Shown here in pieces: positions 34,553 to 45,024 of a stretch of 64,000 bases of DNA. The position numbers were made by a program, and so were the translations under genes. The stretch is taken from NCBI RefSeq assembly GCF_965229915.1, contig NZ_CBDDJZ010000001.1:5084001-5148000 (forward strand), read 5' to 3'. The notes below the pieces were generated by a model. It was given only the letters and a program-made list of their open reading frames with translations. It had not been told where the DNA came from and ran no database searches. The number at the start of each line of letters is the position of its first letter. Position 1 is the stretch's first letter. Source of the DNA: Marinoscillum sp965229915. GTDB taxonomy: Bacteria > Bacteroidota > Bacteroidia > Cytophagales > Cyclobacteriaceae.

Positions 34553-36169
34553 TCACTCATAGTTGGGATTAGGTTTTGGCTGTCCAGCCATAATTTCATC
34601 GTTGGCAAACTCCTCAAACTTGCTGAAGTTATCATTGAACTTACGAGCCAGGTCGTTAGCCTTTTTGTAAAAGGCCTGATCGTTTTTCCAGGTCTCTCGA
34701 GGTGAAAGTATTTCATTAGGCACATTGGGACAGGTGAGTGGTATCTCAGCGCCGAAGATAGAGTGTTTCCGGTAGCCCACATTGTTCAGTACTCCACTGA
34801 GTGCTGCAGAGATCATGGCTCGGGTATACTTTAGGCTGATGCGTTTCCCTACACCATATGGACCTCCAGTCCAGCCCGTGTTGATTAACCAAACATTCGT
34901 GTCATGTTCTTCCATTTTCTTTCCGAGTAGCTCCGCATACCTGGCTGGGTGCAGCGGTAAGAATGGCGAGCCAAAACAAGCACTAAACACTAGCTGAGGT
35001 TCTGTGACACCAGCTTCTGTACCGGCCACTTTGGAGGTGTATCCTGATATAAAGTGATACATGGCTTGTCCTTTGGATAATCGCTGGATAGGAGGGATTA
35101 CTCCAAAAGCATCGCATGTCAGGAAAAAGATGTTCTTTGGTATTCCGCCGATGGATGGATCCACCGCATTTCTGATGTGATAGATAGGATAGGAAACTCG
35201 AGTGTTTTCGGTTACCTCGCAGTTGGTGTAGTCTACTTCTCTTGTACCAGGCTTGAAACGTGTATTCTCCAGAATAGCGCCATACTTAATAGCGTTCCAA
35301 ATATCCGGTTCCTTCTCTTCACTAAGGTCTATTACTTTGGCATAACATCCACCCTCGAAGTTGAATACGTTTTTCTCCGTCCATCCATGCTCATCATCTC
35401 CGATTAACAATCTATTTGGGTCTGCAGAGAGGGTAGTTTTACCTGTTCCAGACAAACCAAAAAAGATGGCCGTATCACGATCTTCAATGCCCATGTTAGC
35501 AGAGCAGTGCATGGAGAGTACGTTCTCTTCATGAGGTAAAATGAAGTTGAGAACAGAGAAAATTCCTTTTTTCATTTCTCCGGAGTAGCCTGTTCCTCCG
35601 ATGAGTATCATCCGCTTAGTGAAGTTAACAATCGCGAAGTTTTTCTGGCGAGTACCGTCTACTTCAGGATCTGCTTCAAATTCAGGCACACAGATAATGG
35701 TGAAGTTTGGATCGAAACTCTCTAGTTTGTACTGTTCCGGACGTAGGAACATGTTGTAACAAAAGAGGTTATGCCAGGCCATCGTATTTACCACTCTAAT
35801 TCTCAACCGGTGGGTTTTGTCAGCGCCGGCATAGGCATCTCGTACGTATACTTTTTTATCCTCCAAAAAGGACATCATTTTGGCGTAGAGCTGATCGAAG
35901 TTGGATTCTGAAAAAGGTATGTTGATATCTCCCCACCAAACGGCATCTTTGGTTTTGTCATCCTTCACAATAAAACGGTCTTTTGGGGATCTTCCAGTGA
36001 ACTTGCCAGTATCACACATCAAAGCGCCTGAATCGGCCAGGTGTGCTTCTTTGTTGAGAACGGCTTCTTCTATGAGTTCAGCCTGACTAAGATTCCAGTG
36101 CGCTTCCCTTACGGTCATGTTCAGCGTACTGAGGTCATTTTTTTGAGATTTTAATCCGAATTCTTGCAT
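34553..36169 (-). CDS. pckA: Phosphoenolpyruvate carboxykinase (ATP), copy 2
   Basis: Second ATP-dependent PEP carboxykinase, 538 residues, directly upstream of copy 1 on the same strand. It has the same active-site blocks: TGRSPKDRF, YSGEMKKGIF, GLSGTGKTTLSADPNRLL and IGDDEHGW. The start at 36169 (MQEFGLKS) parallels that of copy 1; an ATG at 36217 would add 16 unconserved residues. Differences from copy 1 concentrate in surface helices and at both termini. Its upstream region carries a LacI/cre-type operator that copy 1 lacks, so the two may answer to different signals. Both look catalytically intact. Confidence 0.95.
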   Translation of the reverse strand: MQEFGLKSQKNDLSTLNMTVREAHWNLSQAELIEEAVLNKEAHLADSGALMCDTGKFTGRSPKDRFIVKDDKTKDAVWWGDINIPFSESNFDQLYAKMMSFLEDKKVYVRDAYAGADKTHRLRIRVVNTMAWHNLFCYNMFLRPEQYKLESFDPNFTIICVPEFEADPEVDGTRQKNFAIVNFTKRMILIGGTGYSGEMKKGIFSVLNFILPHEENVLSMHCSANMGIEDRDTAIFFGLSGTGKTTLSADPNRLLIGDDEHGWTEKNVFNFEGGCYAKVIDLSEEKEPDIWNAIKYGAILENTRFKPGTREVDYTNCEVTENTRVSYPIYHIRNAVDPSIGGIPKNIFFLTCDAFGVIPPIQRLSKGQAMYHFISGYTSKVAGTEAGVTEPQLVFSACFGSPFLPLHPARYAELLGKKMEEHDTNVWLINTGWTGGPYGVGKRISLKYTRAMISAALSGVLNNVGYRKHSIFGAEIPLTCPNVPNEILSPRETWKNDQAFYKKANDLARKFNDNFSKFEEFANDEIMAGQPKPNPNYE

Positions 36170-36269
36170 GTTTCCGGTTTTCGATTGGGGTCCTTTAGTA
36201 GGGTTCAAAACGTCCATTCGTCTATTTTGGGGTTTTATGGGTTATGCTAAATATCTGCGTTTACAGCTA

Positions 36270-36285
36270 TTGAAAACGTTTGCAA
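36270..36285. promoter_or_regulatory. LacI-family (cre-like) operator upstream of pckA copy 2
   Basis: TTGAAAACGTTTGCAA matches the LacI/GalR-type consensus WTGNAANCGNWWNCAW at every defined position and is palindromic except for one base pair. It lies about 100 bases before pckA copy 2 and about 160 bases before the divergent peptide transporter. The protein that binds it is not in this window. Confidence 0.55.
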
Positions 36286-36443
36286 GCGAAGTTAGCTTGG
36301 AATTATTAGAATTAGAAACTTTCCGAATATTATGCAGCTTTATTTGTGACCTCTGGAGCATTTGCCGCGCCATTTATTAGATTTTGCTTATTATTGCCGA
36401 TTTGGAAAAATGTATCATTAACCCAATATAAAAGAACGACTGA

Positions 36444-37928
<1,485 letters not shown>

Positions 37929-37972
37929 CCTGGTCTTTTGATGAATCACAATAAATCCAAATGAAAGGTGTG

Positions 37973-38015
37973 GCTGGCGTTGCATAGAATGTATTAGTTT
38001 TGATGCAAAGCCAGC
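37973..38015 (+). promoter_or_regulatory. Inverted repeat flanking a -7 box before the T9SS-exported PKD gene
   Basis: Arms 37973-37985 and 38003-38015 (13 bp, one mismatch) enclose TAGTTTTG at 37995-38002, a full TAnnTTTG match. The right arm ends four bases before the ATG at 38020. It may be an operator across the promoter, or a terminator for the preceding transporter gene, though it lacks a T-run. Confidence 0.4.
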
Positions 38016-38019
38016 TATA

Positions 38020-41000
38020 ATGATCAGATACCTCCTTTTAATGTTACTAATTTTGGTGGGGCGGTTTAGCCTCTCTGCCAATTACAGCGACATTACTTTC
38101 ATCGAAAATAAAGGTCAATGGGACAAAGAAGTTTTGTTCATGGCTGATCTGCCCGGTGGAAAGTTGATTATTAGTCATTCAGGATTAGAGTATCGGTTTA
38201 TCGAAAACGACGATAAGGACAAGTTTTCCCATCCTCATTCATTCCAGCCGAGAAACGCTATCGGCTATAAGGTGCTGTTTGGTGCTGAACCTAGAATAGT
38301 TAGCGCCACGGGAGTCAAAGAGAGACCTGAGGTGTACAATTACTATTTAGGTAGAGACCAGGAGAAATGGGCTTCAGCTTGTCGTGCTTTTGAAAGGGTG
38401 ATAATAGAGGATGTGTTTAGGGATACCGACATGATCTTTTACACGGCTGATGATCAGTTGAAGTATGACCTGGTCTTAGGAAAACAAGCGGACCTTGCAG
38501 CTATCCAGTTGATCTATTCTGGGAATATTGAAATGTTTGTGGAGGATGGATGCACCTTTATCAAGTCTGGCTCCATTTCAGTGATTGAGAATAGACCGGT
38601 TGCTTTTCAGTATAACAACGGAAAGCGCATACCAGTGGATTGCCAATATGTATTGGATGGCAATAGAATTGGTTTTAGTCCAGGAAAGGAATACCAAAAA
38701 GGAGACGAACTCATAATCGATCCTGAATTAATCTTTTCTACCTTCTCAGGATCTGTTGCAGATAATTTTGGCTATTCATCTTGCTTCGATGAGGAGGGTG
38801 GATTTTATAGTGGTGGTATTGTCTTTGGCAATGGATTTAGCTCTGGTAATGGACTCTTCTCTGGTGGAACCGATGCAGCCATTCTTAAATACGATTCTAC
38901 TGGCAGTAAACTGGAATATGTCACTTATTTAGGAGGCTCAAGTCAAGATTCGCCATTGAGCATGATTGTCAATCATCAGAATGAACTGGTTATCCTTGGA
39001 GCGACTGGTTCCGAGGACTATCCTGTCACCGATAAGGCCTATGATCGATCATTTAATGGAGGTGTATCGTTTTTCTTGTTTGGCAGCTATCCTTCTGGGT
39101 GTGATATGTTTCTTTCCACCCTGGATCCAAACGGTAAGTTGTTGAACTCCACATTAGTGGGAGGTTCGGCCAATGATGGTATGTTGGTAGTAGATCAGGA
39201 ATTTGGTCTTAATTATGGAAACAACCTCATTTATAACTATGGTGATTACAATAGGGGCGAAGTGATGGTCGATGAAAATGACAATATCATTGTAGCCTCC
39301 CATACTTCATCTGAAGATTTTCCAGTAGCAAACGCATTTCAGGGAGTCTATGGTGGTGGAAACTCTGATGCAGTTGTTTTTTCACTGGACCCTGCACTGC
39401 AGACTCTGAGATGGAGCACTTTTCTAGGAGGAAGTAATGATGACGCGGCTTATTCTGTTAAAGTCAATAGCAACTCACAAATAGTAGTTGGGGGAGGTAC
39501 TGAGAGCGTCAACTTCCCTTTCGTATCCAAAGGGACCAATGATGCTTATCATGGTGGTATTGATGGCTTTGTCTCAGTGCTGGATCCAGCCACTTCAGCT
39601 CTGGTCCAGGGTAGCTTTCTGGGTACTTCGGATTATGACCAGGTTTATTTGTTGGATCTGGACATTCAAGACAATATTTATGTGATGGGTCAGACAGCTG
39701 GTTCATACCCCGTCAGTGAAGGTGTTTACAGCAACACTAACAGTGGTCATTTTATACATAAACTTACACCAGATTTAGGGGAGACGGTCTTTTCTACAGT
39801 GTTTGGGACCGGGGAGCAGATTCCTGCTCTGTCACCTACAGCATTTAGCGTCCTGGAGTGTGGAAATATTCTTTTGAGTGGATGGGGAGGAATTGTAAAT
39901 ACTTCAAACAGTGATAAACCCCTGGGTGATACAGAAGGCTTTCCGATCACAGATGACGCTTACCAGTCCACTTCAGATGGCAGTGATTTTTACCTGATGC
40001 AGCTTGGTGCCGAAGCTGAGGAGTTGTTGTATGCAACTTACTTTGGTGCCAACAGTTTCGCACATGGGGATCATGTCGATGGAGGAACAAGCAGGTTTGA
40101 TAAGAAGGGTGTGGTTTACCAGTCGGTTTGCTCTTGTGGAGGCTCTGATGATAATTTTCCAACCACAGATGGAGCCTGGTCTGAAACCAACGAAAGCAAC
40201 AATAACCGATGCAACAACGCCGCTTTTAAGTTTGATGTTGCTTCACTGAAAGCCGCATTTAGTACCAATACAGTAGCTGGAGATGCCGAGGGAATCACCT
40301 ATGGATGTCCGCCTTTTACGATGGTTTTTGAGAATCTCAGTTTGGCCGGCAGGCGCTACGAGTGGGACTTTGGTGACGGTACGGTGGTGCAGGTAGAAGA
40401 TGAGGATAGAGTCACTCATACTTACCAAACGGAGGGTGAATTTTTGGTGATGCTAACCGCCTACAACGAAAGTACTTGTCAGCAATCGGATATGGTTACT
40501 AAAACAGTCAATATGGTGAAAGACGAAGTAGACGTCATAGGAGGCCAGACCATATGTGCTGGAGAAAGTGTGGAGCTGTGGGCTTCTGGTGGCACAGAGT
40601 ATTCCTGGAGGCCGACATTTGGTCTGGATAATGAAAATGCTCCAAACCCGACAGTGCAACCAGATATTTCAGTAGTCTATACGGTAACTATCCTGACAGA
40701 GCACGGGTGTGAGGAGGAGCGTATGGTCAATGTGCGGGTCAATGAAGTATCAGAGGAGGATTTTGACGTGTTACCCATATATGAGTGTGGTGGTCAAATT
40801 GCATTTCAAATCAAGAATAATGGGTCATTTGGTAGCGATAGTTACTGGGATTTTGGAGATGGCAGTACCTCGTCTGAACCAAACCCAAGACATGTCTATA
40901 GTGATGAGGCTAGCTATAGCATCAGGCTAGAGCCAAATAATGAATGTACAATTGATCACGAGGTATCCGTCAGATATGAAGAAATCCTCATCCCTAATGT

Positions 41001-41223
41001 GTTTACTCCCAATAATGATGGTGTCAATGATTTTTTTGTCATCCAGTCACCGTTTGAGGTTGTTTTGGAGGTTTTTGATAAGAATGGAACAGTGGTTTAT
41101 GAAAGTTCTGATTATCAAAATGACTGGTCCGGAAAAGGACTTGCAGCTGGTGTTTATTACTACCAGGTTCGTTTTGATTCGGTGGAGGAACCGTGTTCTG
41201 GATGGGTTCAGTTGCTGCGATAA
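38020..41223 (+). CDS. T9SS-exported multidomain protein with PKD domains and type B sorting domain
   Basis: Secreted or cell-surface protein of 1067 residues. A signal peptide (about 1-20) is followed by the N-terminal domain that starts FIENKGQWDKEVLFMADL (residues 27-44; DUF7948-like), then SBBP-type beta-propeller repeats (about 240-680; LGGSSQDSP, LGGSNDDAA), two PKD domains marked by WDFGDGT and WDFGDGS (near 780 and 945), and a gliding-motility-type C-terminal sorting domain (VFTPNNDGVNDFF near 995, ending GWVQLLR). The last domain routes it through the type IX secretion system. No catalytic motif is visible; a structural or adhesive role is inferred. Confidence 0.9.
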   Translation: MIRYLLLMLLILVGRFSLSANYSDITFIENKGQWDKEVLFMADLPGGKLIISHSGLEYRFIENDDKDKFSHPHSFQPRNAIGYKVLFGAEPRIVSATGVKERPEVYNYYLGRDQEKWASACRAFERVIIEDVFRDTDMIFYTADDQLKYDLVLGKQADLAAIQLIYSGNIEMFVEDGCTFIKSGSISVIENRPVAFQYNNGKRIPVDCQYVLDGNRIGFSPGKEYQKGDELIIDPELIFSTFSGSVADNFGYSSCFDEEGGFYSGGIVFGNGFSSGNGLFSGGTDAAILKYDSTGSKLEYVTYLGGSSQDSPLSMIVNHQNELVILGATGSEDYPVTDKAYDRSFNGGVSFFLFGSYPSGCDMFLSTLDPNGKLLNSTLVGGSANDGMLVVDQEFGLNYGNNLIYNYGDYNRGEVMVDENDNIIVASHTSSEDFPVANAFQGVYGGGNSDAVVFSLDPALQTLRWSTFLGGSNDDAAYSVKVNSNSQIVVGGGTESVNFPFVSKGTNDAYHGGIDGFVSVLDPATSALVQGSFLGTSDYDQVYLLDLDIQDNIYVMGQTAGSYPVSEGVYSNTNSGHFIHKLTPDLGETVFSTVFGTGEQIPALSPTAFSVLECGNILLSGWGGIVNTSNSDKPLGDTEGFPITDDAYQSTSDGSDFYLMQLGAEAEELLYATYFGANSFAHGDHVDGGTSRFDKKGVVYQSVCSCGGSDDNFPTTDGAWSETNESNNNRCNNAAFKFDVASLKAAFSTNTVAGDAEGITYGCPPFTMVFENLSLAGRRYEWDFGDGTVVQVEDEDRVTHTYQTEGEFLVMLTAYNESTCQQSDMVTKTVNMVKDEVDVIGGQTICAGESVELWASGGTEYSWRPTFGLDNENAPNPTVQPDISVVYTVTILTEHGCEEERMVNVRVNEVSEEDFDVLPIYECGGQIAFQIKNNGSFGSDSYWDFGDGSTSSEPNPRHVYSDEASYSIRLEPNNECTIDHEVSVRYEEILIPNVFTPNNDGVNDFFVIQSPFEVVLEVFDKNGTVVYESSDYQNDWSGKGLAAGVYYYQVRFDSVEEPCSGWVQLLR

Positions 41224-41231
41224 TGTGGTTG

Positions 41232-41897
41232 CTATCGGTTGAAAATAACTCCAATTGATATTTCAACGCCTTCGAGTAGGATAGAGCCTTCGTCACCCAG
41301 CTCCTTGGTGACTATGGCTGATCCGGAGGTCCCTCCGGAGTAAGTGCCCGAAAGTGTGGTTTTAGACCCACCTTTTAAATAGGCAGCTTCAGTAGTAAAT
41401 GTGAGTTGATCGGATAATTCAAGCTGAAGCTCCATCCCAGTGAGCCAGCCAAATCCTAATTGATCATCTACTGACCAGTCACCATTCAATACATCCCAAC
41501 CTTCATATGAGCGCAGTGCTCGGTCAATATTTCCACTATTGGGTCTTGTGTTGATGTTCCACCACCCAAAGCCACCGCCAAAGAGTTTAATAATGACTTT
41601 GTTCATTGGTAGCTTGATAAAAACATCTCCAGGTACTAGAAATGCAAAGTGCGGCCCGACCAGTGGCTTGTCTGAAGTAAAGCTTAGTTCATCCATTGCC
41701 AAACCCGGTACATTGTAAAGAGAAGCACCTGTTTCAATACCCACATTAGTGCCAATTCCGATTCCTCTGACTGAAAATGGACTTACTGGAGCAGAAAGAT
41801 ATCCGTTTTTTGGAATAAGGTACGAAAACGAGATGCCTTGAGCTATGCTGCACTCTATGGCCAGAAAGGAGATTAATAGTAGGGTGATACGTCGCAT
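41232..41897 (-). CDS. Exported protein of unknown function (possible outer-membrane beta-barrel)
   Basis: Not recognised. The 221-residue product has a signal peptide (LLLISFLAIECSIAQG) and a mature part with alternating hydrophobic strands and many glycines (for example IIKLFGGGFGWWNINTR and LGFGWLTGMELQLELSDQLTF), ending in a strand with a terminal aromatic/polar pattern (EISIGVIFNR), as in small outer-membrane barrels. It lies downstream of two small membrane-protein genes on the same strand and convergent with the T9SS cargo gene (8-base gap). Confidence 0.65.
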   Translation of the reverse strand: MRRITLLLISFLAIECSIAQGISFSYLIPKNGYLSAPVSPFSVRGIGIGTNVGIETGASLYNVPGLAMDELSFTSDKPLVGPHFAFLVPGDVFIKLPMNKVIIKLFGGGFGWWNINTRPNSGNIDRALRSYEGWDVLNGDWSVDDQLGFGWLTGMELQLELSDQLTFTTEAAYLKGGSKTTLSGTYSGGTSGSAIVTKELGDEGSILLEGVEISIGVIFNR

Positions 41898-41943
41898 AGG
41901 ATGGTTTGTCTGAAGGGTGAAGGTAAACTGATAAAATGGCTAG

Positions 41944-42513
41944 CTACTTAGTATCATACTTTTCCAGAAAATCAAGATACTTGGATTGCAATTCGTTGGC
42001 ACTTGGGTTCATGACATTGAGGCTATAGTAAAAAGATAAAGCTGTGTTGTAAGGAGGTACTTCGTCCATTCGGGTAATGTGTTCAGTAAGGTTCTGGTAA
42101 AAAGATGATGTGAAGTCTGTATAAAATTCTTGGGTATGATAGATTTCTGCAGCAAACAACAAAGATTCCTGATCTAGGTAATTGACGGCATTATTGTTCA
42201 ACGCAATGCTCCAGGCTGAGGCATTGAGTAGTTCAAAAGAATAATTGAAAGATACGTTATTCACCTCGCCCGGGCCAAGCTGTACCAGCGAATCTATGTA
42301 GTCATAGAATGCTTGATTAGCTGAGAGTGTGCTGTCTATCTTGGCATAGTTTGTTCTGCATTCAAGAAGAATGGACTCTTTGATGAGTTTTGCCTCTGAT
42401 CTGGTATCTAATGATTGTTTGTAAGAGTTCAATCCCAATGCCAAAAGCACAGCGAATACCACAGAAAGAAATTCTATGGACAACTGACCAAAGGGTATTT
42501 TTTGGAACTTCAT
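41944..42513 (-). CDS. Single-pass membrane protein of unknown function (DUF6090-like)
   Basis: A 189-residue protein with one N-terminal membrane helix (about residues 9-26, IEFLSVVFAVLLALGLNSY) and a mostly helical remainder. The pattern resembles a Bacteroidota family of membrane-anchored proteins (DUF6090) that begins with a similar helix followed by LNSY/NNWN-like residues. No function is known to me. Its start lies one base after the stop codon of the upstream small membrane protein gene, so the two are cotranscribed. Confidence 0.65.
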   Translation of the reverse strand: MKFQKIPFGQLSIEFLSVVFAVLLALGLNSYKQSLDTRSEAKLIKESILLECRTNYAKIDSTLSANQAFYDYIDSLVQLGPGEVNNVSFNYSFELLNASAWSIALNNNAVNYLDQESLLFAAEIYHTQEFYTDFTSSFYQNLTEHITRMDEVPPYNTALSFYYSLNVMNPSANELQSKYLDFLEKYDTK

Positions 42514-42514
42514 T

Positions 42515-42739
42515 TCAGGCTATTCTATTCTTGCTCCCCATGACAAAATAAAGGACAGTACCAATAAATGGTAATAATACTACCAGAAGGATCCAGAGCA
42601 CCTTTTCATTATTGTCTCGAAACTCGCCTTTGATGATATCAATGATCGTCCAGATCCAAATGGCAAACAGAAACATGCCGACAAGTAGCATTCCGACCAT
42701 CAAGAGTCCTCCAGGCATGCCAAAAAGCAAATTAGTCAT
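42515..42739 (-). CDS. Small PLDc_N-type two-helix membrane protein
   Basis: A 74-residue membrane protein with two helices (about 9-33 and 48-68) and the motif IWTIIDIIKGEF between them, then WILLVVLLPFIGTVLYFVMG. This is the phospholipase D N-terminal helical domain that often occurs alone as a small membrane protein of unknown role. First gene of a three-gene minus-strand run. Confidence 0.8.
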   Translation of the reverse strand: MTNLLFGMPGGLLMVGMLLVGMFLFAIWIWTIIDIIKGEFRDNNEKVLWILLVVLLPFIGTVLYFVMGSKNRIA

Positions 42740-42791
42740 AGCGGTATTTTGTGTTAATTCATATCTAAGTTAGCTTAGAATGACAGGAAAT

Positions 42792-42832
42792 AAAAAACCC
42801 TGACGATCCGCCAGTCGGCGGATGTCAGGGTT
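42792..42832 (-). terminator. Strong intrinsic terminator after groEL
   Basis: Minus strand: a 16-bp GC-rich stem with a single-base bulge and a four-base loop (AGTC on the plus strand) followed by TTTTTTA. It lies 22 bases behind the groEL stop codon. Confidence 0.95.
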
Positions 42833-42853
42833 GAATATATTGATAGGAATTAA

Positions 42854-44491
42854 TTACATCATTCCACCCATGCCACCTGGCATGCCACCACCCATAGCTG
42901 GAGCACCAGCTTCTTCTTCTGGATGATCAGCTACTACACATTCGGTAGTCAATAGGAGTGAAGCAATTGATGCAGCGTTCTCCAATGCCAAACGTGTCAC
43001 TTTAGTAGGGTCAATAATACCTGCTTTGAACATGTTCACATATTCACCAGTAGCAGCATTGAATCCATAGTCATCTTTTCCGCCAAGAACAGCATTTACA
43101 ACTACTGAAGGCTCGCCACCAGCATTGCTTACGATCGTTCTGAGAGGAGCCTGGATCGCATTGTACACGATCTTCACACCTGTGTTTTGATCGTTGTTAG
43201 CCAGTTCCAGGTTCTCGATGGATTTCAGTGCTCTGATCAAAGCTACTCCACCACCTGCTACGATACCTTCCTGTACTGCAGCTCTTGTAGCGTGAAGCGC
43301 ATCATCTACACGGTCTTTCTTCTCTTTCATCTCTACTTCTGTAGCTGCTCCTATGTAAAGGATAGCAACACCACCAGAAAGCTTAGCAAGTCTTTCTTGT
43401 AGTTTTTCTTTGTCGTAATCAGAAGTAGTGTTTTCGATTTGTTGCTTGATTTGGTTTACACGAGCTTGGATATCTTCTGCTTTGCCAGCACCATTTACGA
43501 TAGTGGTGTTGTCTTTGTCGATATTGATTTTCTCTGCAGTACCCAAGTAGTCAAGAGTAGCATTTTCTAGTTTGTAACCTCTTTCTTCAGAGATTACAGT
43601 ACCTCCAGTGAGGATAGCGATATCCTCAAGCATTGCTTTTCTTCTGTCACCAAATCCTGGAGCTTTTACTGCAGCGATTTTCAGAGATCCTCTGATTTTG
43701 TTGACTACCAAAGTAGCAAGAGCTTCACCTTCTACATCTTCAGAGATGATTACCAAAGGCTTACCTGTCTGAGCAGTTGCTTCAAGGATAGGAAGCAATT
43801 CCTTCATGTTAGAAACCTTCTTGTCATAAATCAAGATGTATGGGTTTTCCAACTCAGCTTCCATTTTCTCAGTGTTAGTTACAAAGTAAGGAGAAAGGTA
43901 ACCTCTGTCAAACTGCATACCTTCTACAGTCTTCACTTCAGTTTCAGTACCTTTTGCCTCTTCTACAGTGATTACACCATCTTTGCCTACTTTGTCCATG
44001 GCGTCAGCGATCATTTTACCGATCTCTGCGTCGTTGTTGGCAGATACAGAAGCTACCTGAGAGATTTCCTCAGAAGTGCTGATGTCCTTTGATTGAGATT
44101 TTAGGTTTTTAACTACCTCAGCTACTGCTTTGTCGATACCTCTTTTGAGGTCCATTGGGTTAGCTCCAGCAGCTACGTTTTTGATTCCGTGTCCGAAGAT
44201 CGCCTGAGTCAATACCGTAGCAGTAGTAGTACCATCACCAGCGTCATCAGCTGTTTTAGATGCTACTTCCTTCACTAGTTGAGCGCCCATGTTTTCGATA
44301 GGCTCTTTTAGCTCAATTTCTTTCGCCACAGAAACACCATCTTTTGTTACCGTAGGTGCACCAAATTTCTTGTCAAGAATTACGTTTCTTCCTTTAGGTC
44401 CAAGGGTCACTTTAACAGCGTCTGCAAGAATGTCAACACCTTTTTTGATGCTATCTCTCGCGTCAGTATCAAAGAAAATATCTTTAGCCAT
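42854..44491 (-). CDS. groEL: Chaperonin GroEL (Hsp60)
   Basis: ATP-driven protein-folding ring subunit, 545 residues. The N-terminal KDIFFDTDARDSIKKGVDIL, the nucleotide-binding GPKGRNVILDKKFG and DDAGDGTTTATVLTQAIF, and the AAVEEGIVAGGG-type block (here AAVQEGIVAGGGVALI) are all present. The C-terminus is the characteristic glycine-methionine tail (GGGMPGGMGGMM). groES lies 38 bases upstream, and a strong terminator follows. Length and residues are fully typical. Confidence 0.99.
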   Translation of the reverse strand: MAKDIFFDTDARDSIKKGVDILADAVKVTLGPKGRNVILDKKFGAPTVTKDGVSVAKEIELKEPIENMGAQLVKEVASKTADDAGDGTTTATVLTQAIFGHGIKNVAAGANPMDLKRGIDKAVAEVVKNLKSQSKDISTSEEISQVASVSANNDAEIGKMIADAMDKVGKDGVITVEEAKGTETEVKTVEGMQFDRGYLSPYFVTNTEKMEAELENPYILIYDKKVSNMKELLPILEATAQTGKPLVIISEDVEGEALATLVVNKIRGSLKIAAVKAPGFGDRRKAMLEDIAILTGGTVISEERGYKLENATLDYLGTAEKINIDKDNTTIVNGAGKAEDIQARVNQIKQQIENTTSDYDKEKLQERLAKLSGGVAILYIGAATEVEMKEKKDRVDDALHATRAAVQEGIVAGGGVALIRALKSIENLELANNDQNTGVKIVYNAIQAPLRTIVSNAGGEPSVVVNAVLGGKDDYGFNAATGEYVNMFKAGIIDPTKVTRLALENAASIASLLLTTECVVADHPEEEAGAPAMGGGMPGGMGGMM

Positions 44492-44529
44492 AGTTATATT
44501 CGTTTTGTGTTTTCTATTAATGGGTTAGA

Positions 44530-44808
44530 TTATACGATTCCGTAAATGTCTGCCTCTTTCATGATCAAATACTCTTTACCATCGATGGAGATTTCAGTGC
44601 CAGAGTATTTTCCGTAAAGAACCTGGTCGCCAACTTTTACATTGATCGGCTCATCTTTCTTACCAGTACCAATAGCAACAACTTCGCCTCTCTGAGGCTT
44701 TTCCTTTGCTGTATCAGGAATGATGATCCCTGACGCAGTTTTCTCTTCAGCTGCCGCAGGTTCTACCAGAACTCTATCGGCTAGTGGTTTGAAATTAACT
44801 TTTGACAT
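44530..44808 (-). CDS. groES: Co-chaperonin GroES (Hsp10)
   Basis: Lid of the GroEL cage, 92 residues. Shows PLADRVLVEPA at the N-terminus, the mobile loop EEKTASGIIIPDTAKEKPQ (residues 21-39), and GDQVLYGKYSGTEI. First gene of the groES-groEL operon. The region upstream contains repeated TGTCAG elements that may be heat-shock operator sites. Confidence 0.98.
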   Translation of the reverse strand: MSKVNFKPLADRVLVEPAAAEEKTASGIIIPDTAKEKPQRGEVVAIGTGKKDEPINVKVGDQVLYGKYSGTEISIDGKEYLIMKEADIYGIV

Positions 44809-44890
44809 TTCTGTAATTATTTTATGGTTAGTTAATTTGAACTAAATGTTTAGCACGGGATAGAGCATTTAGTGTGCCAATACCGATTTG

Positions 44891-44972
44891 TGTCAGGTTT
44901 GTCAGAGTTGTGTCAGTGTTTTACTGCCAAAAATTCAGTTGCAAAAAAATAGGCTGTCATATAGTGTGACAG
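44891..44972 (-). promoter_or_regulatory. groESL upstream region with repeated CTGACA motifs
   Basis: TGTCAG occurs at 44891, 44900 and 44911 (CTGACA on the transcribed minus strand), spaced 9 and 11 bases. A further inverted pair CTGTCA-N7-TGACAG lies at 44954-44972. A similar arrangement stands upstream of miaB. This may be a stress-response operator; a canonical CIRCE element is absent. Confidence 0.4.
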
Positions 44973-45024
44973 TTTGCCATTTTGAGAATTCAGTTTTAAA
45001 TTTTAGTAGACAAAAACTGAGACT

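Noticed and set aside
44850..44880. CIRCE (HrcA) element before groES
   Set aside because: TTAGCAC and a GTGTGCCAA half are present, but the spacer is 13 rather than 9 and the second half differs from GAGTGCTAA.
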